A DNA stretch of 64,000 nucleotides from JAVJSD01 sp040219575 (GTDB lineage Bacteria; Planctomycetota; Planctomycetia; Pirellulales; Pirellulaceae), in the NCBI GenBank assembly GCA_040219575.1, contig JAVJSD010000119.1, positions 62,001 to 126,000 of the forward strand. Direction: 5' to 3'. A program made the translations under genes and the position numbers. Below are positions 25,543 through 33,842 of this stretch, piece by piece. Position 1 is the stretch's first letter. Each line of letters begins with the position of its first letter. The notes under the pieces were generated by a model that ran no database searches, was not told the origin of the DNA, and saw only the letters and a list, made by a program, of their open reading frames with translations.

Positions 25543-26672
25543 TAGACGCGCGCGACGAGTTGCCCGCTCAGCCGCCGCACCAGGCGCCGCATCTCCAGCA
25601 CGCTGAGCGTGGAGAGCACGCGGTGAATCGGCAGGCCGCTGTCGACGGCCACGTCGTCGATCGTCTTGGGCTCCTCGCCGATGGCGTCGAGCACTTGCCG
25701 CTCCTGCTCGTTGAGCACCAGCTCCGCCGGATGATGCACGGCCCGGCCCGCGGCGTCGGACGTCTTCTCCACCAGCGGGCCGAGCTCCTCGAGGACGTCG
25801 TCGACCGATTCGACCAATTTGGCGCCGTCACGAATCAGCCGATGGCAACCGTGCGACATGCGGCTGTCGATGCGGCCGGGCACGGCGAACACTTCGCGAT
25901 TCTGTTCGGTCGCATGTCGGGCGGAAATCAGCGCCCCGCTGCTGGACGCAGCCTCGATAACGATCACGCCCAGGCTGACGCCGGTGATCAAGCGATTTCG
26001 TTGCGGGAAGGCGCCCTTCACCGGGGCGCGGTGCGCCGGCGACTCGCTCATGATCGCGCCGCTGTCCGCCACCTCGGCCGCCAGTTGCTTGTGCTCCGGC
26101 GGGTAGATGTTCAATAGCCCGCTGCCCAAGAACGCGATCGTTCGCCCACCGGCCGACAAAGCCCCGCGATGCGCCGCCGCGTCGATCCCCCGCGCCAGGC
26201 CGCTGACGATCGTGAGTCCGGCCCGGGCCAGTCCCGCGGCCAACAGTTCGGCGTGCTTGCGGCCGTACTGCGTGGCGTGCCGCGTGCCGACGATGGCGAT
26301 GGCGAGCGCGTCCTGCGGCAGCAGTTCGCCCCGGCAGAACAGCACGCCCGGCGGATCGGGAATCTCGCGCAGCAGGCGGGGGTACGGCGGCGACGACTCG
26401 GTCAGTACGGTGATGCCGTGCGTTTTGCAGCGGGCCAGTTCCGCCTCGGCGTCGATCTCGCGACGGGCGGCGGCGATCGCCGCGCTCAGCTTCGGGCCCA
26501 CGCCGGGCACGCTTCGCAGTTCGTTCTCCGCCGCCGACAGGATCCGCGCCGGCGTTTCGAACCGCTCCAACAGCGACTGTCGGATCCGCGGCCCCACGCC
26601 CGGCACCAGCGCCAGCCGCACCAGGTCGATCAACTGCTGGGAATCGTCTTCCCGGTTTCGTGCACTATCCAC
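25542..26672 (-). CDS. dprA: DNA-processing protein DprA (Smf)
   Basis: A 376-residue protein that loads RecA on incoming single-stranded DNA during natural transformation. An N-terminal helix-hairpin-helix region (LVPGVGPRIRQSLLERF, then SVPGVGPKLSAAI) is followed by the Rossmann-like core with IAIVGTRHATQYGRK, VSGLARGIDAAAHRGAL, GSGLLNIYPPEH, FPQRNRLITGVSLGV and ASSSGALISARHATEQNREVFAVPG. A winged-helix domain closes the protein (LDAIGEEPKTIDDVAVDSGL, MRRLVRRLSG). It starts at GTG. No other competence gene is nearby; in many bacteria dprA is alone or next to topA, which is absent here. Confidence 0.95.
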   Translation of the reverse strand: MDSARNREDDSQQLIDLVRLALVPGVGPRIRQSLLERFETPARILSAAENELRSVPGVGPKLSAAIAAARREIDAEAELARCKTHGITVLTESSPPYPRLLREIPDPPGVLFCRGELLPQDALAIAIVGTRHATQYGRKHAELLAAGLARAGLTIVSGLARGIDAAAHRGALSAGGRTIAFLGSGLLNIYPPEHKQLAAEVADSGAIMSESPAHRAPVKGAFPQRNRLITGVSLGVIVIEAASSSGALISARHATEQNREVFAVPGRIDSRMSHGCHRLIRDGAKLVESVDDVLEELGPLVEKTSDAAGRAVHHPAELVLNEQERQVLDAIGEEPKTIDDVAVDSGLPIHRVLSTLSVLEMRRLVRRLSGQLVARV

Positions 26673-27087
26673 GGCCGCCCCGCGATCAGTGAAATGCTGC
26701 CAATTGAGTCCGTTGATAACCGAACGACCGTCGAAAGTCCACCTGCGAGCAACCAGCGAAGGCGGCGACGAGCGTCGTCGAATTCACCACCCCCTGGCCG
26801 CTTCACCGGCCTGAATTCACCGCCGCCCCCCACCGGGGTTGGGGTCGTGGTGAATTGGATGTGGTGAATTGCGCCAGTCGGGGGGCGTGGTGAACTGGTG
26901 AACGAGCGCCACGCGTCGTCGCCCTCTAAGCTGCGCCGAGCGCACCGCGCTCGTGGCTCGCGGAGGTCGCACGTGTTGTCCGCCGGAACGCTCAGCGCCA
27001 AATTAATGCCACCACTTACACTGGTCGCAGTGGAGCCTCGCCCGAATGTCGCAGCAGACGTGCAAGAGATCCTCAATTTAGGCGCAC
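26673..27087. other. Gene-free spacer with imperfect GTGGTGAATT repeats
   Basis: Between 26770 and 26905 the motif GGTGAATT or its complement GAATTCACC occurs repeatedly in both orientations, around a GC-rich core (CCCCACCGGGGTTGGGG), so the region could fold into a large cruciform. I see no reading frame that looks like a protein. Confidence 0.6.
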
Positions 27088-27121
27088 AAAAAATGACCGA
27101 AACGCGCTCGCTTCGGTCATT
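27088..27121 (-). terminator. Intrinsic terminator of the Tll0287-like gene
   Basis: On the minus strand AATGACCGAA, a ten-base loop, TTCGGTCATT, then a run of T (plus-strand AAAAAA at 27088-27093). It lies about 145 bp beyond the stop at 27265. Confidence 0.8.
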
Positions 27122-27264
27122 CGATTTTCGTCCTTCGAATTTGATTCGAATTTCGTGCTTCGGATTTCCAGCAATCGAGCTTTCCTAAAGCGATGCCTCG
27201 CTCGCCGGTTCGCGCGGCGCTTAAGAACTGCCGGAACTTCGCACGGCTTGTTCGGCCTACCCTG

Positions 27265-27810
27265 CTACTCCACCTTCAGCGTGTAGCTCAGCGAACCGAT
27301 CGCCTGGCCCTTCTTCTTGAAGTCCTCGTAGTGCGGATGGCAGAGGATGCACTTGTCGAGCACCACGGGAATCGGCGTGGCGGCGCGGAGGTGGCGCTGG
27401 CCGTCGATTTCGACCACTTCCTCGACCCAACTCTCGCCTGCCTTGATCTTGGCGATCGCCTGCTTCTCGAAATCGTCCTGCGGGGAATTCTTGGCCTCGA
27501 TCGGGTCGCCGGTGGCGTCGAGCAGGCGCACGTCGTGCCAGCCCTTCTCCTTCATCGCGGCGAACAGGGCCACCGCCGCCTCGCCGGCCGCCAGGTCGCT
27601 CGTCTCGGTCACGTAGTGCGTGGTGATCAGCACCACCGCCGTCTTGTACAGGTCGTCGAGCATCTTCACCTGCTTGCGGGTGCGGGCCACCGCCGCGTTC
27701 TCCTTGGCCGGCTTTTTCTTCGCCTTCTCGGCCGTCGCCGCCGGCATCGCCAACAACGCCACCAGAACCGCCGCCGTCAACGGCCACACCACCAGTCGAG
27801 ACATCTTCAT
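27265..27810 (-). CDS. Periplasmic Tll0287-like (DUF3365) c-type haem protein
   Basis: A 181-residue exported protein (signal MKMSRLVVWPLTAAVLVALL, cleavage near ATAEK). The mature part has a helical start, a sensor-like domain (AGEAAVALFAAMKEKGWHDV, DATGDPIEAKN) and the single haem motif CILCHPHY near residue 155, the arrangement of the DUF3365/Tll0287-like family. These domains are thought to sense redox state or small ligands. The gene lies 99 bp downstream of an NsrR-like regulator on the same strand, so the protein may belong to a nitric-oxide or redox response. GGAG precedes the start. Confidence 0.85.
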   Translation of the reverse strand: MKMSRLVVWPLTAAVLVALLAMPAATAEKAKKKPAKENAAVARTRKQVKMLDDLYKTAVVLITTHYVTETSDLAAGEAAVALFAAMKEKGWHDVRLLDATGDPIEAKNSPQDDFEKQAIAKIKAGESWVEEVVEIDGQRHLRAATPIPVVLDKCILCHPHYEDFKKKGQAIGSLSYTLKVE

Positions 27811-27909
27811 GTCACATCACTCCAGAAGGGTTTCAAAGTTACAGAAAACGCGCGCCGCGCGGCCGCTTCGAATTCCGCCTCGAAGCGTTCGCTTGTCAGC
27901 ACACAAAAA

Positions 27910-28359
27910 CTACGAAGGGGGGGACTTTTCGGCGGGCCCGGCGGAAAACTCCACAAGTTGCCCGCCGGGGGAAACGACGTCGCTCAATCGGACGCTGTTG
28001 AGGTACTCCATCTGCACCCGCTCGGCCTCGGCCAACACGCCCCGCAGGCGGCAGCCGGGTTGAATCACACACACCCCCGGCGTGCCGACGCACTCCAAGA
28101 GGTGCATGTTTCCCTCCATGGCCGTGACGATCTCGCCGATGCGGATTTCCTCCGCCGGCTTGGCCAGTTCGATTCCGCCCCCTACGCCGCGGATGCTGCG
28201 GAGGTAACCCAGTCGAGCCAACTGCCCGACGGCCTTCGCCACGTGATCGCGCGAAATGTCGTAGAACTCCGCCACGTCGGAAACGTGGGCGCGTCCCGGC
28301 TTGCCGGCCAGGTAAATCAGCGTCCGCAGGGCGTAATCGGTGAACAGGGAGAGCTTCAC
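27910..28359 (-). CDS. Rrf2-family regulator, NsrR-like
   Basis: A 149-residue regulator starting at GTG. The winged helix is MKLSLFTDYALRTLIYLAGK to GVGGGIELAKPAEEIRIGEIV, followed by three cysteines in the order C-x6-C-x5-C (ECVGTPGVC, IQPGC) and RLRGVLAEAE. That cysteine triplet binds an iron-sulfur cluster in NsrR and IscR; the IQPGCRLRGVL wording is closer to NsrR, a nitric-oxide sensor. It has an extended tail of about 25 residues. The likely target is itself and the haem protein 99 bp downstream. A site matching an NsrR half-site lies 15 bp before its start. Confidence 0.85.
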   Translation of the reverse strand: MKLSLFTDYALRTLIYLAGKPGRAHVSDVAEFYDISRDHVAKAVGQLARLGYLRSIRGVGGGIELAKPAEEIRIGEIVTAMEGNMHLLECVGTPGVCVIQPGCRLRGVLAEAERVQMEYLNSVRLSDVVSPGGQLVEFSAGPAEKSPPS

Positions 28360-28373
28360 GGCTAAACACGCTA

Positions 28374-28384
28374 AAGATGCACTT
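28374..28384. promoter_or_regulatory. Possible NsrR half-site
   Basis: AAGATGCACTT matches the 11-bp AAGATGCAYTT half-site described for enterobacterial NsrR. It lies between the regulator start and a TTGCCA that could be a -35 on the minus strand. Only one half is present. Confidence 0.4.
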
Positions 28385-28530
28385 GTTTTACTTGTTTGGC
28401 AAATGTAGTTCAGCTAACGGGATGCGTCAAGCCTCCTGGGCCTTGAAAAACCCATCGACCGCGCCGCAGAATGGGGCCCCGTCGCTGCCTGGATCCCGGC
28501 TGGTGACAGCATCCGTACGATCGGGGCCCT

Positions 28531-28588
28531 CCCTTGCTTGCGCAACGGGCTCGCGGCGCATGCGGCGAGCCCGTTGCGCAAGCAAGGG
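28531..28588. repeat. Perfect 24-bp inverted repeat (family F, copy F1)
   Basis: The arms begin CCCTTGCTTGCGCAACGGGC and end at 28554 and 28588, with a ten-base loop. A second copy with 22-bp arms is at 32726-32777. There is no T-run, so it is not an ordinary terminator. Confidence 0.92.
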
Positions 28589-28717
28589 TGGCCGCAAGAC
28601 GGGGGTCCAGAACTAAGGACTCAAAGACCTGGGAAATCGGCCCAGAAAGCAAGCCGGGACAATACCTCACCCACAGGCCATGTCGTTCGCCATCTGAACC
28701 ACAGGAGAGACCAATCC

Positions 28718-29710
28718 ATGAAAGCCGCCTACATCCAGGAAACCGGCCCGGCCGAGAACATCCAATACGGCGACCTGCCCACGCCGGAGCCTACCGGGAG
28801 CGCGGTATTGGTGAAGGTCGGCGCGGCGGCGGTCAATCCGGTCGATACGTACATTCGCAATGGCGCCAACTACTGGGAGCTTCCCAAGCCGTTCATCATC
28901 GGCTGCGACTTGGCGGGAACCGTCGAAAAGCTGGGGCCCGACGCCAGGCAATTCAAGGTCGGCGACCGCGTGTGGGGCACCAACCAGGGACTGCTGGGCC
29001 GTCAGGGCACGTTCGCGGAATACTGCGCCGTCGACGAGCAGTGGCTCTATCCGACGCCCGAGGGAACCAGCGACGAACAAGCGGCCGCCTCGGCGCTGGT
29101 CGGCGTCACCGCCCATCTCGGGCTGTTCCGCGAGGCGCGGCTCCAGAGCGGCGAGTCGGTCTTCGTGCACGGCGGCACGGGGGGCGTCGGTTCGATGGTC
29201 GTGCAGATGGCCAAGGCGGCCGGCGCGCGGGTGATCACCACCGGCGGCAGCGCCGAGAAGGTGGCCCGATGCCTGGAGCTCGGGGCCGATGCGGCGGTCA
29301 ACTACAAGACCGACGATGTCGCCGCGGCGGTGCAGGCCTTCGCTCCCGAGGGGGTGAACGTGTTCTGGGAGACGCTCCGCGAGCCCGACTTCGACACGAT
29401 CGTTTCCTACATGGCCGAGCGGGGCCGGATCGTGCTGATGGCGGGACGCGAGGCGCGGCCGGAGTTCCCGGTCGGCCCGTTCTACGTGAAGGGCTGCTCG
29501 CTGCACGGGTTCGTGATGTTCAAGGCCACGGCCGACGAGCTCCGCGCCTGCGCCGACGACATGAACCGCTGGTTCGCCGCCGGCCGGCTCACGGCACAGA
29601 TCGGCAAGCGGCTGCCCCTCGCCGAGGCCGCCGCCGCCCATCGCCTGCAGGAGCAAAACACGCTCGAGAAAACCGGCTCTCTCGCCGGCAAGATCGTGCT
29701 CACACCCTGA
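28718..29710 (+). CDS. Zinc-free quinone oxidoreductase (zeta-crystallin type, MDR family)
   Basis: A 330-residue NADPH-dependent oxidoreductase. The N-terminal GroES-like part has VGAAAVNPVDTYIRNG and FIIGCDLAGTV, the cofactor domain has VFVHGGTGGVGSMVVQMAKAAGARVI (AxxGxxG-type loop) and ALGAD-like LELGADAAVNY. The zinc ligands of alcohol dehydrogenases are absent, so it is of the quinone reductase/enoyl reductase type. AGGAGA lies nine bases before ATG. It is divergent from the NsrR-like gene with a strong hairpin between them. A role in quinone or reactive aldehyde detoxification is inferred from the family. Confidence 0.88.
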   Translation: MKAAYIQETGPAENIQYGDLPTPEPTGSAVLVKVGAAAVNPVDTYIRNGANYWELPKPFIIGCDLAGTVEKLGPDARQFKVGDRVWGTNQGLLGRQGTFAEYCAVDEQWLYPTPEGTSDEQAAASALVGVTAHLGLFREARLQSGESVFVHGGTGGVGSMVVQMAKAAGARVITTGGSAEKVARCLELGADAAVNYKTDDVAAAVQAFAPEGVNVFWETLREPDFDTIVSYMAERGRIVLMAGREARPEFPVGPFYVKGCSLHGFVMFKATADELRACADDMNRWFAAGRLTAQIGKRLPLAEAAAAHRLQEQNTLEKTGSLAGKIVLTP

Positions 29711-29715
29711 GCGGA

Positions 29716-29830
29716 TCGTTTAACGGCAAGCCGCAGCAGGCGTCGGCGGATCGTTACAGCGACGTGTCCAGCGAATGCGGGGCGTGTGCGCGCGGTCGCC
29801 CGCGGCTCGCCGCCAACCGATCGACCTCGC
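29716..29830 (+). repeat. Dispersed repeat family B, copy B2 (degenerate right side)
   Basis: It begins TCGTTTAACGGCAAGCCGCA as in B3 and B4 and continues with CAGGCGTCGGCGGATCGTT, but the closing arm has decayed to GCGGCTCGCCGCCAACCGAT. It starts six bases after the oxidoreductase stop. Confidence 0.75.
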
Positions 29831-29845
29831 TTCGTCGTCGTCAAT

Positions 29846-30736
29846 TCAGGTCTGAACCAGCGGATGCCGCTCGAGGAAACTCCGCAGCAGCGGCGTGATC
29901 GCTTCGTGGGCGTCTTCGATCACGTAGTGTCCCGCGTCGGCCAGGCGATGCACTTCCGCGTTGGGGAAGATCGCCTGCAGGCGGTCGAGGCATTGCGGCG
30001 TGAAGCACCAATCCTGCATGCCCCAGATCAGCTGCACCGGCCGATCGGCGAGCGTTGGAAGTTTGGCTTCCAGGTCCTCCAGCGTCTCCCACGTCGGATG
30101 GCGTCGCGTGAAGGGGATGTCGCACACGAACCGATAGATCGCCGTGCGATGGTCCCAATTGTCGTACGGCGCGAGAAGTCCCTGGCGAACGGCCGGCGTC
30201 ATCCGCTCGGGCTTGGCGGTCGCCATGCTCAGCGCCGCCCGGGCGAACAGGTTGCCGCGCTGCAGCGCGATCTTCCCCAATAGCGGCGTGCGGCAGAGGC
30301 GAATCCGCAGCGGCACGTAAGGCGGTGGAAACGCGCCGGTGTTGAAGATCACCAGCCGCGCGAATCGCTGTGGCAGGCGAACGGCGGCGCCCAGTCCGAT
30401 CGCCCCTCCCCAGTCGTGCACCAGCAGCGTGATGTTGGTCAGGTCGAGGTGTTCGATGAGCGCCACGAGGTTCTCGGTATGTCGCTCCAACGTGTACTCG
30501 TAATCCGTCGGCTTGTCGCTCAGCCCGCAACCGATGTGGTCGACGGCCACGGCGCGATGGGTGTCGCGGAAGGCGAAGACGATGTTGCGCCAATAGAACG
30601 ACCAGGTCGGATTGCCGTGCACCATCAACAGCGGCTCGCCCTGGCCCTCGTCGACGTAGTGATAGCGCAGCGGGCCGAGACGCATCTCGTGCGACTCGAA
30701 GGGGTAGAGCGAACGCCAGTCGTCGGGGGCGGGCAT
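29846..30736 (-). CDS. Haloalkane-dehalogenase-like alpha/beta hydrolase
   Basis: A 296-residue cytoplasmic alpha/beta hydrolase. HGNPTWSFYWR provides the oxyanion region with the halide-binding-type Asn, LLVHDWGGAIGLG is the nucleophile elbow with an Asp nucleophile and the adjacent Trp, LIWGMQDWCFTPQ carries the acid, and ADAGHYVIEDA the catalytic His. The same pattern is found in haloalkane dehalogenases and in OleB, the beta-lactone decarboxylase of long-chain olefin synthesis. No oleA, oleC or oleD gene is adjacent, so neither substrate can be chosen. Complete; single-gene unit. Confidence 0.85.
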   Translation of the reverse strand: MPAPDDWRSLYPFESHEMRLGPLRYHYVDEGQGEPLLMVHGNPTWSFYWRNIVFAFRDTHRAVAVDHIGCGLSDKPTDYEYTLERHTENLVALIEHLDLTNITLLVHDWGGAIGLGAAVRLPQRFARLVIFNTGAFPPPYVPLRIRLCRTPLLGKIALQRGNLFARAALSMATAKPERMTPAVRQGLLAPYDNWDHRTAIYRFVCDIPFTRRHPTWETLEDLEAKLPTLADRPVQLIWGMQDWCFTPQCLDRLQAIFPNAEVHRLADAGHYVIEDAHEAITPLLRSFLERHPLVQT

Positions 30737-30827
30737 GCGGCGGTTGCGGCCAGAGGAAACGGAACGGCCGAGTATAGCCGGGGGCGGCCGCTTGGCGTAG
30801 GGACGAGAGAGAAGGAAAAAGTATAAG

Positions 30828-30930
30828 GGTAAAAGGTAAAAGTGAAGGGGCGAGGCGCCGGCGTCGATCGATGTTCCTCACTTTTACCTTTTACCTTTTA
30901 CCTTTTACCTTTTGACTTTTACCTTTTGAC
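30828..30930 (-). repeat. Heptad array H2 with a facing inverted copy
   Basis: Seven heptads (30882-30930) read GTCAAAA/GGTAAAA on the mRNA strand of the methyltransferase gene. The gene's TAA stop (30905-30907) is inside the fourth heptad, so three heptads are translated (QKVKVKR). A two-heptad copy in the opposite direction (30828-30841) lets the region fold into a stem of about 20 bp. Confidence 0.88.
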
Positions 30931-32143
30931 TTGCTCCGCCTTCCCGCTGTCGGTGCGCCACAATCACGCGGACGGCATCGCCGAGGCGGCCGATGAGCAG
31001 GGTCGCCTGCGCGTCGCCAGGACCCTGCAGGCGCCGCTGGAGTTTGCCGGGGTCGATGTCGACGCCCCGCTTCTTGATCTCCAGGCGTCCGATGCCCGCC
31101 GCGCGCAGGTAGCGGTGGAGCTTCTTGACGTCGAGCGGGAGCACGTCGCGAACTTCGAAGGCGGACAGCGCCGCGTCTTCCAGCACCGAAGAGTTGCATT
31201 GCGTCTCACCGGTGAGATACGCGCCGCCGGCGGTCAGCGGTGCGAGGCCGTATTGCCGGGCCAAGGTCGTCGCCAGGCCGGCGGCCAAGACGGCGGCGTG
31301 CGGTTCGAAGACGTAGCGTCCGACTCGTGCCGCCACCGGAATTGATTCGGCGTTTGGCGAATCCCCTTCGCCCACGACGGTGCTCGTCACCGCCCCCTGG
31401 TTATCGACGATCACCGCGGTGGCTCGCCCGGCGTGCCGCGCCAAATCGCCAAACCAGGCGACCTGCTGTTTGCATTCACCGCCGGCGCCGATCCACTGCC
31501 GTTCCGCTTCGCGGCGCCAACGGTCGGGAACATCCGTGGCCGGCGCCAGTTTCACGGCGGCCGAATTGTTGGCCGCCAGCATGCGCTCCAGCGATGCGAG
31601 ATCGGGCGCGTAGTGCTCCAGTCGCGTGGTGCGTCTGCCGGTCGTGCGGCGATCGGGATCGATGTGCCAGGCCGAGACGGCGCCGACGTCGCAGGCCGTC
31701 GCGTCGTCGGTTGCGACCAGAGTTCGGCCTTGCGATGCGAGCGACGCGTTCGCCTCGGCCAACACCGCCAAGCAGGCATCGCGTTCCACGCCGCGCGTCT
31801 CGCCGCGCGCCGCCAGCGCCATCAAATCGCCGCCGACGCCGCAGCACAGATCGAGCGTCGCCGCCTGCCGCGGAAACCGACTCGCCTTGCAGGCGGCCAC
31901 GTCGTCGCCGCTGGACTGCATCAGCCCCTTGACGGTGAAGAACATCGATTCGGCGCGGGCGAACTTGCCGCGTGCGCGCCGCCGCAGTTCGGCCTGCGTC
32001 ACCACGAGCGAAGCACGCTGCGCTCCCAGCTCGCCGCGCAGGCGAACCACGAGTTTCGCATCGGCGACCTGCTCACCGCACTCCCGCAACCAACGCGCCG
32101 CGTCGTCGGAGACAAGCCAGCGATAGTCGTCGAGCTGCGTCAT
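30905..32143 (-). CDS. SAM methyltransferase with C-terminal THUMP-like domain
   Basis: A 412-residue protein. A helical N-terminus (WLVSDDAARWLRECGEQVAD) precedes a Rossmann methyltransferase with motif I TLDLCCGVGGDLMALA (about 97-112), an acidic GVERDA, and HIDPDRRTTGRRT as the motif IV region. The C-terminal part (LTGETQCNSSVLEDAALSAF, VKKLHRYLRAAGIGRLEIKK, LLIGRLGDAVRVIVAH) matches the THUMP-like domain that follows such enzymes. This suggests RNA as substrate, which is inference. I place the start at MTQLDDYRW (32143); the frame upstream overlaps the divergent neighbour. The last seven residues come from the heptad repeat. Confidence 0.85.
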   Translation of the reverse strand: MTQLDDYRWLVSDDAARWLRECGEQVADAKLVVRLRGELGAQRASLVVTQAELRRRARGKFARAESMFFTVKGLMQSSGDDVAACKASRFPRQAATLDLCCGVGGDLMALAARGETRGVERDACLAVLAEANASLASQGRTLVATDDATACDVGAVSAWHIDPDRRTTGRRTTRLEHYAPDLASLERMLAANNSAAVKLAPATDVPDRWRREAERQWIGAGGECKQQVAWFGDLARHAGRATAVIVDNQGAVTSTVVGEGDSPNAESIPVAARVGRYVFEPHAAVLAAGLATTLARQYGLAPLTAGGAYLTGETQCNSSVLEDAALSAFEVRDVLPLDVKKLHRYLRAAGIGRLEIKKRGVDIDPGKLQRRLQGPGDAQATLLIGRLGDAVRVIVAHRQREGGASQKVKVKR

Positions 32144-32167
32144 GAGAGGGTTGCATTCCTGCGGGCG

Positions 32168-32611
32168 ATGCCGAAGATGGATTGTATGTCGGAACCTGTC
32201 GATCTGCTGGGACTCTATCTGCATCTCGCCCGGGCAAGTCGACAGCGGATGCGGCCCCACGTGGCGGACCGGTTTCTGATTATCGCCGGGACGATCGCCG
32301 CGCGGATGAGCCTGGCCGACATCGCCGCCTACTGCCGGCAACTCGTGCTGGAGCACAACCAGAATCACATGATTCGCCGCTGGGCGACCTTCGAGGACGC
32401 GCTGGCGAGCGACGACTTCCTGCATTTCCTCCGCCGGCAGCAGCGACGCTATCCGCAGGAGAAGGCCGAACGCATGCTGCACACGCTGGGCATCGACATG
32501 GCCCGCGAACGGGCCACCTACTTCAACGACGCCGAATACGCCGCCGCGCTGCTGGGCACCACGCCCGAGGCGATCCGCGAGTTTTTCGACGACGCCGGCT
32601 GCGACGATTGA
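32168..32611 (+). CDS. Hypothetical planctomycete protein
   Basis: A soluble helical protein of up to 147 residues (ATG at 32168; alternatives 32177 and 32186 give MDCMSEP or MSEPVDLL). It has LLGLYLHLARASRQRMRPHV, LADIAAYCRQLVLEHNQNHM and an acidic end FFDDAGCDD. No catalytic or export motif. It is divergent from the methyltransferase with only 24 bp between start codons, so the promoters must overlap or lie within the coding regions. Family not recognised. Confidence 0.65.
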   Translation: MPKMDCMSEPVDLLGLYLHLARASRQRMRPHVADRFLIIAGTIAARMSLADIAAYCRQLVLEHNQNHMIRRWATFEDALASDDFLHFLRRQQRRYPQEKAERMLHTLGIDMARERATYFNDAEYAAALLGTTPEAIREFFDDAGCDD

Positions 32612-32725
32612 ACGGCTCTTACCTCTCGGGGTGAGCCTGCCGCATTCCCGGCGAATGCGCATCATTCGCGAAACTCGTTTGTTCACGGGCGAAAAAGTCG
32701 TGTTTCACCTTCGACCGCAACACTC

Positions 32726-32777
32726 CCTTGCTGGCGCAACGGGCTCGGGCGGCCACGAGCCCGTTGCGCCAGCAAGG
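32726..32777. repeat. Perfect 22-bp inverted repeat (family F, copy F2)
   Basis: The arms begin CCTTGCTGGCGCAACGGGCT, with an eight-base loop. Compared with F1 (28531-28588) the T:A pair in the arm at position 8 has become G:C on both sides, a compensatory change that keeps the stem perfect. Confidence 0.92.
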
Positions 32778-32997
32778 AAGTCCCCGAGACCGATCTTGAG
32801 AACGCCGGACTCGATTCAGGCACAGCGCATTCCCTCGCGCCGATGCTGGCGGCGTCGGTCACCGGGTTGAGACGGTAATACGTCGCCTAGCAGTCGAACG
32901 CTTTGGGGAAAGCCAAGCGGCGGATGATGCGGCGGGTCATCCTTCACCGGCCCGATGCCGATGCAAGAGGATGGACCTTCCTCTTTGGAGACCGCCC

Positions 32998-33732
32998 ATG
33001 TTTTCCCGACGCATGCTGTTTCTTCCGCTGTTGGCCGGCGCCGTCGGCGTTCCCTACGCGCTCACCTCGGGAGTGCTGAACAACGTGTCGGAGGCGACGT
33101 CTGCCTGGTTCTCGAGTGAGGGCAAGCGAGACGGCGATTCCCTGCTGGCTGAACTGCCCGCCGAACCCGTCGAGGGCGATCCCCTGTTCACGCCGGCGGT
33201 GAATGTCGACGGCATGGGAGGGCCTCCGCCGCCGATGGAAGGCCCGCCGGTGCAGCACTTCGCCGAGGTGTTCCACTTCAACGCCACGCCGCAGTGGGTC
33301 ACCAGCCGCTGGGGGCGGGTGTCGACGGTGCTCTCGGAACTGGAGTTCGAGGGCATGCGGGTGCCGCTGGTCACCGGGCCCCGGCTCGACGACGTGGCCG
33401 GTTCGCTGACGTACTACTTCGACAAGGACCACCACGTGCGGCGGCTGTCGTTCGACGGCACGACCGGCGATCCGCGGCGGCTCGCGGCGCTGGCCCAGGA
33501 GCAGTTCGGACTCAAGCAAGCGCCGACCCTCGAGGCGGGCCTGTACGTGACCAAGTGGAACGGCACGCCCCGCAGCGCGCTGCTCATCTCGCACCCGGCG
33601 GTGATTCACGCCGACCGCCCCATGATGCGATACAACGTGAAGATGGAGATCAATCTCCCCAGCACGCCGTACAAGATGAGCCGCGAGTTCGAACGGCTGC
33701 TCGACCACGAGTCGCATACGGCTCGCTGGTAG
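32998..33732 (+). CDS. Hypothetical exported or membrane-anchored protein
   Basis: A 244-residue protein with an N-terminal hydrophobic segment (MFSRRMLFLPLLAGAVGVPY) that could be a signal anchor. After a Pro/Gly-rich stretch (GMGGPPPPMEGPPVQ) the domain from about residue 85 (QHFAEVFHFNATPQWVTSRW, then RVSTVLSELEFEGMRVPLVT) is well ordered and mixed alpha/beta. GGAG lies 11 bases before ATG 32998. It looks like a conserved planctomycete family; I cannot give a function. A GTACGACGGA hairpin follows the stop by two bases. Confidence 0.7.
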   Translation: MFSRRMLFLPLLAGAVGVPYALTSGVLNNVSEATSAWFSSEGKRDGDSLLAELPAEPVEGDPLFTPAVNVDGMGGPPPPMEGPPVQHFAEVFHFNATPQWVTSRWGRVSTVLSELEFEGMRVPLVTGPRLDDVAGSLTYYFDKDHHVRRLSFDGTTGDPRRLAALAQEQFGLKQAPTLEAGLYVTKWNGTPRSALLISHPAVIHADRPMMRYNVKMEINLPSTPYKMSREFERLLDHESHTARW

Positions 33733-33734
33733 TC

Positions 33735-33762
33735 GTACGACGGACGTCCACTTCCGTCGTAC
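33735..33762. repeat. 10-bp hairpin GTACGACGGA (family J)
   Basis: GTACGACGGA (33735-33744), an eight-base loop, TCCGTCGTAC. It begins two bases after a stop codon and has no T-run. Confidence 0.75.
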
Positions 33763-33842
33763 CGGCGTAGGCCCCTCTCCGCATCCAGGCGGCGGCGCGT
33801 TACGATGTCGGTTTTCCCCTGCGCGCCGGAGGACTGCCGCTA

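Noticed and set aside
26673..27087. Small protein gene in the spacer after dprA's start
   Set aside because: Open frames exist (for example 26898-27188) but they are short, lack a ribosome binding site and cross repeat-like DNA and the terminator hairpin.
28531..28588. Hairpin F1 as an ordinary terminator
   Set aside because: No T-run on either side, arms far longer than needed, and a second copy in an unrelated context.
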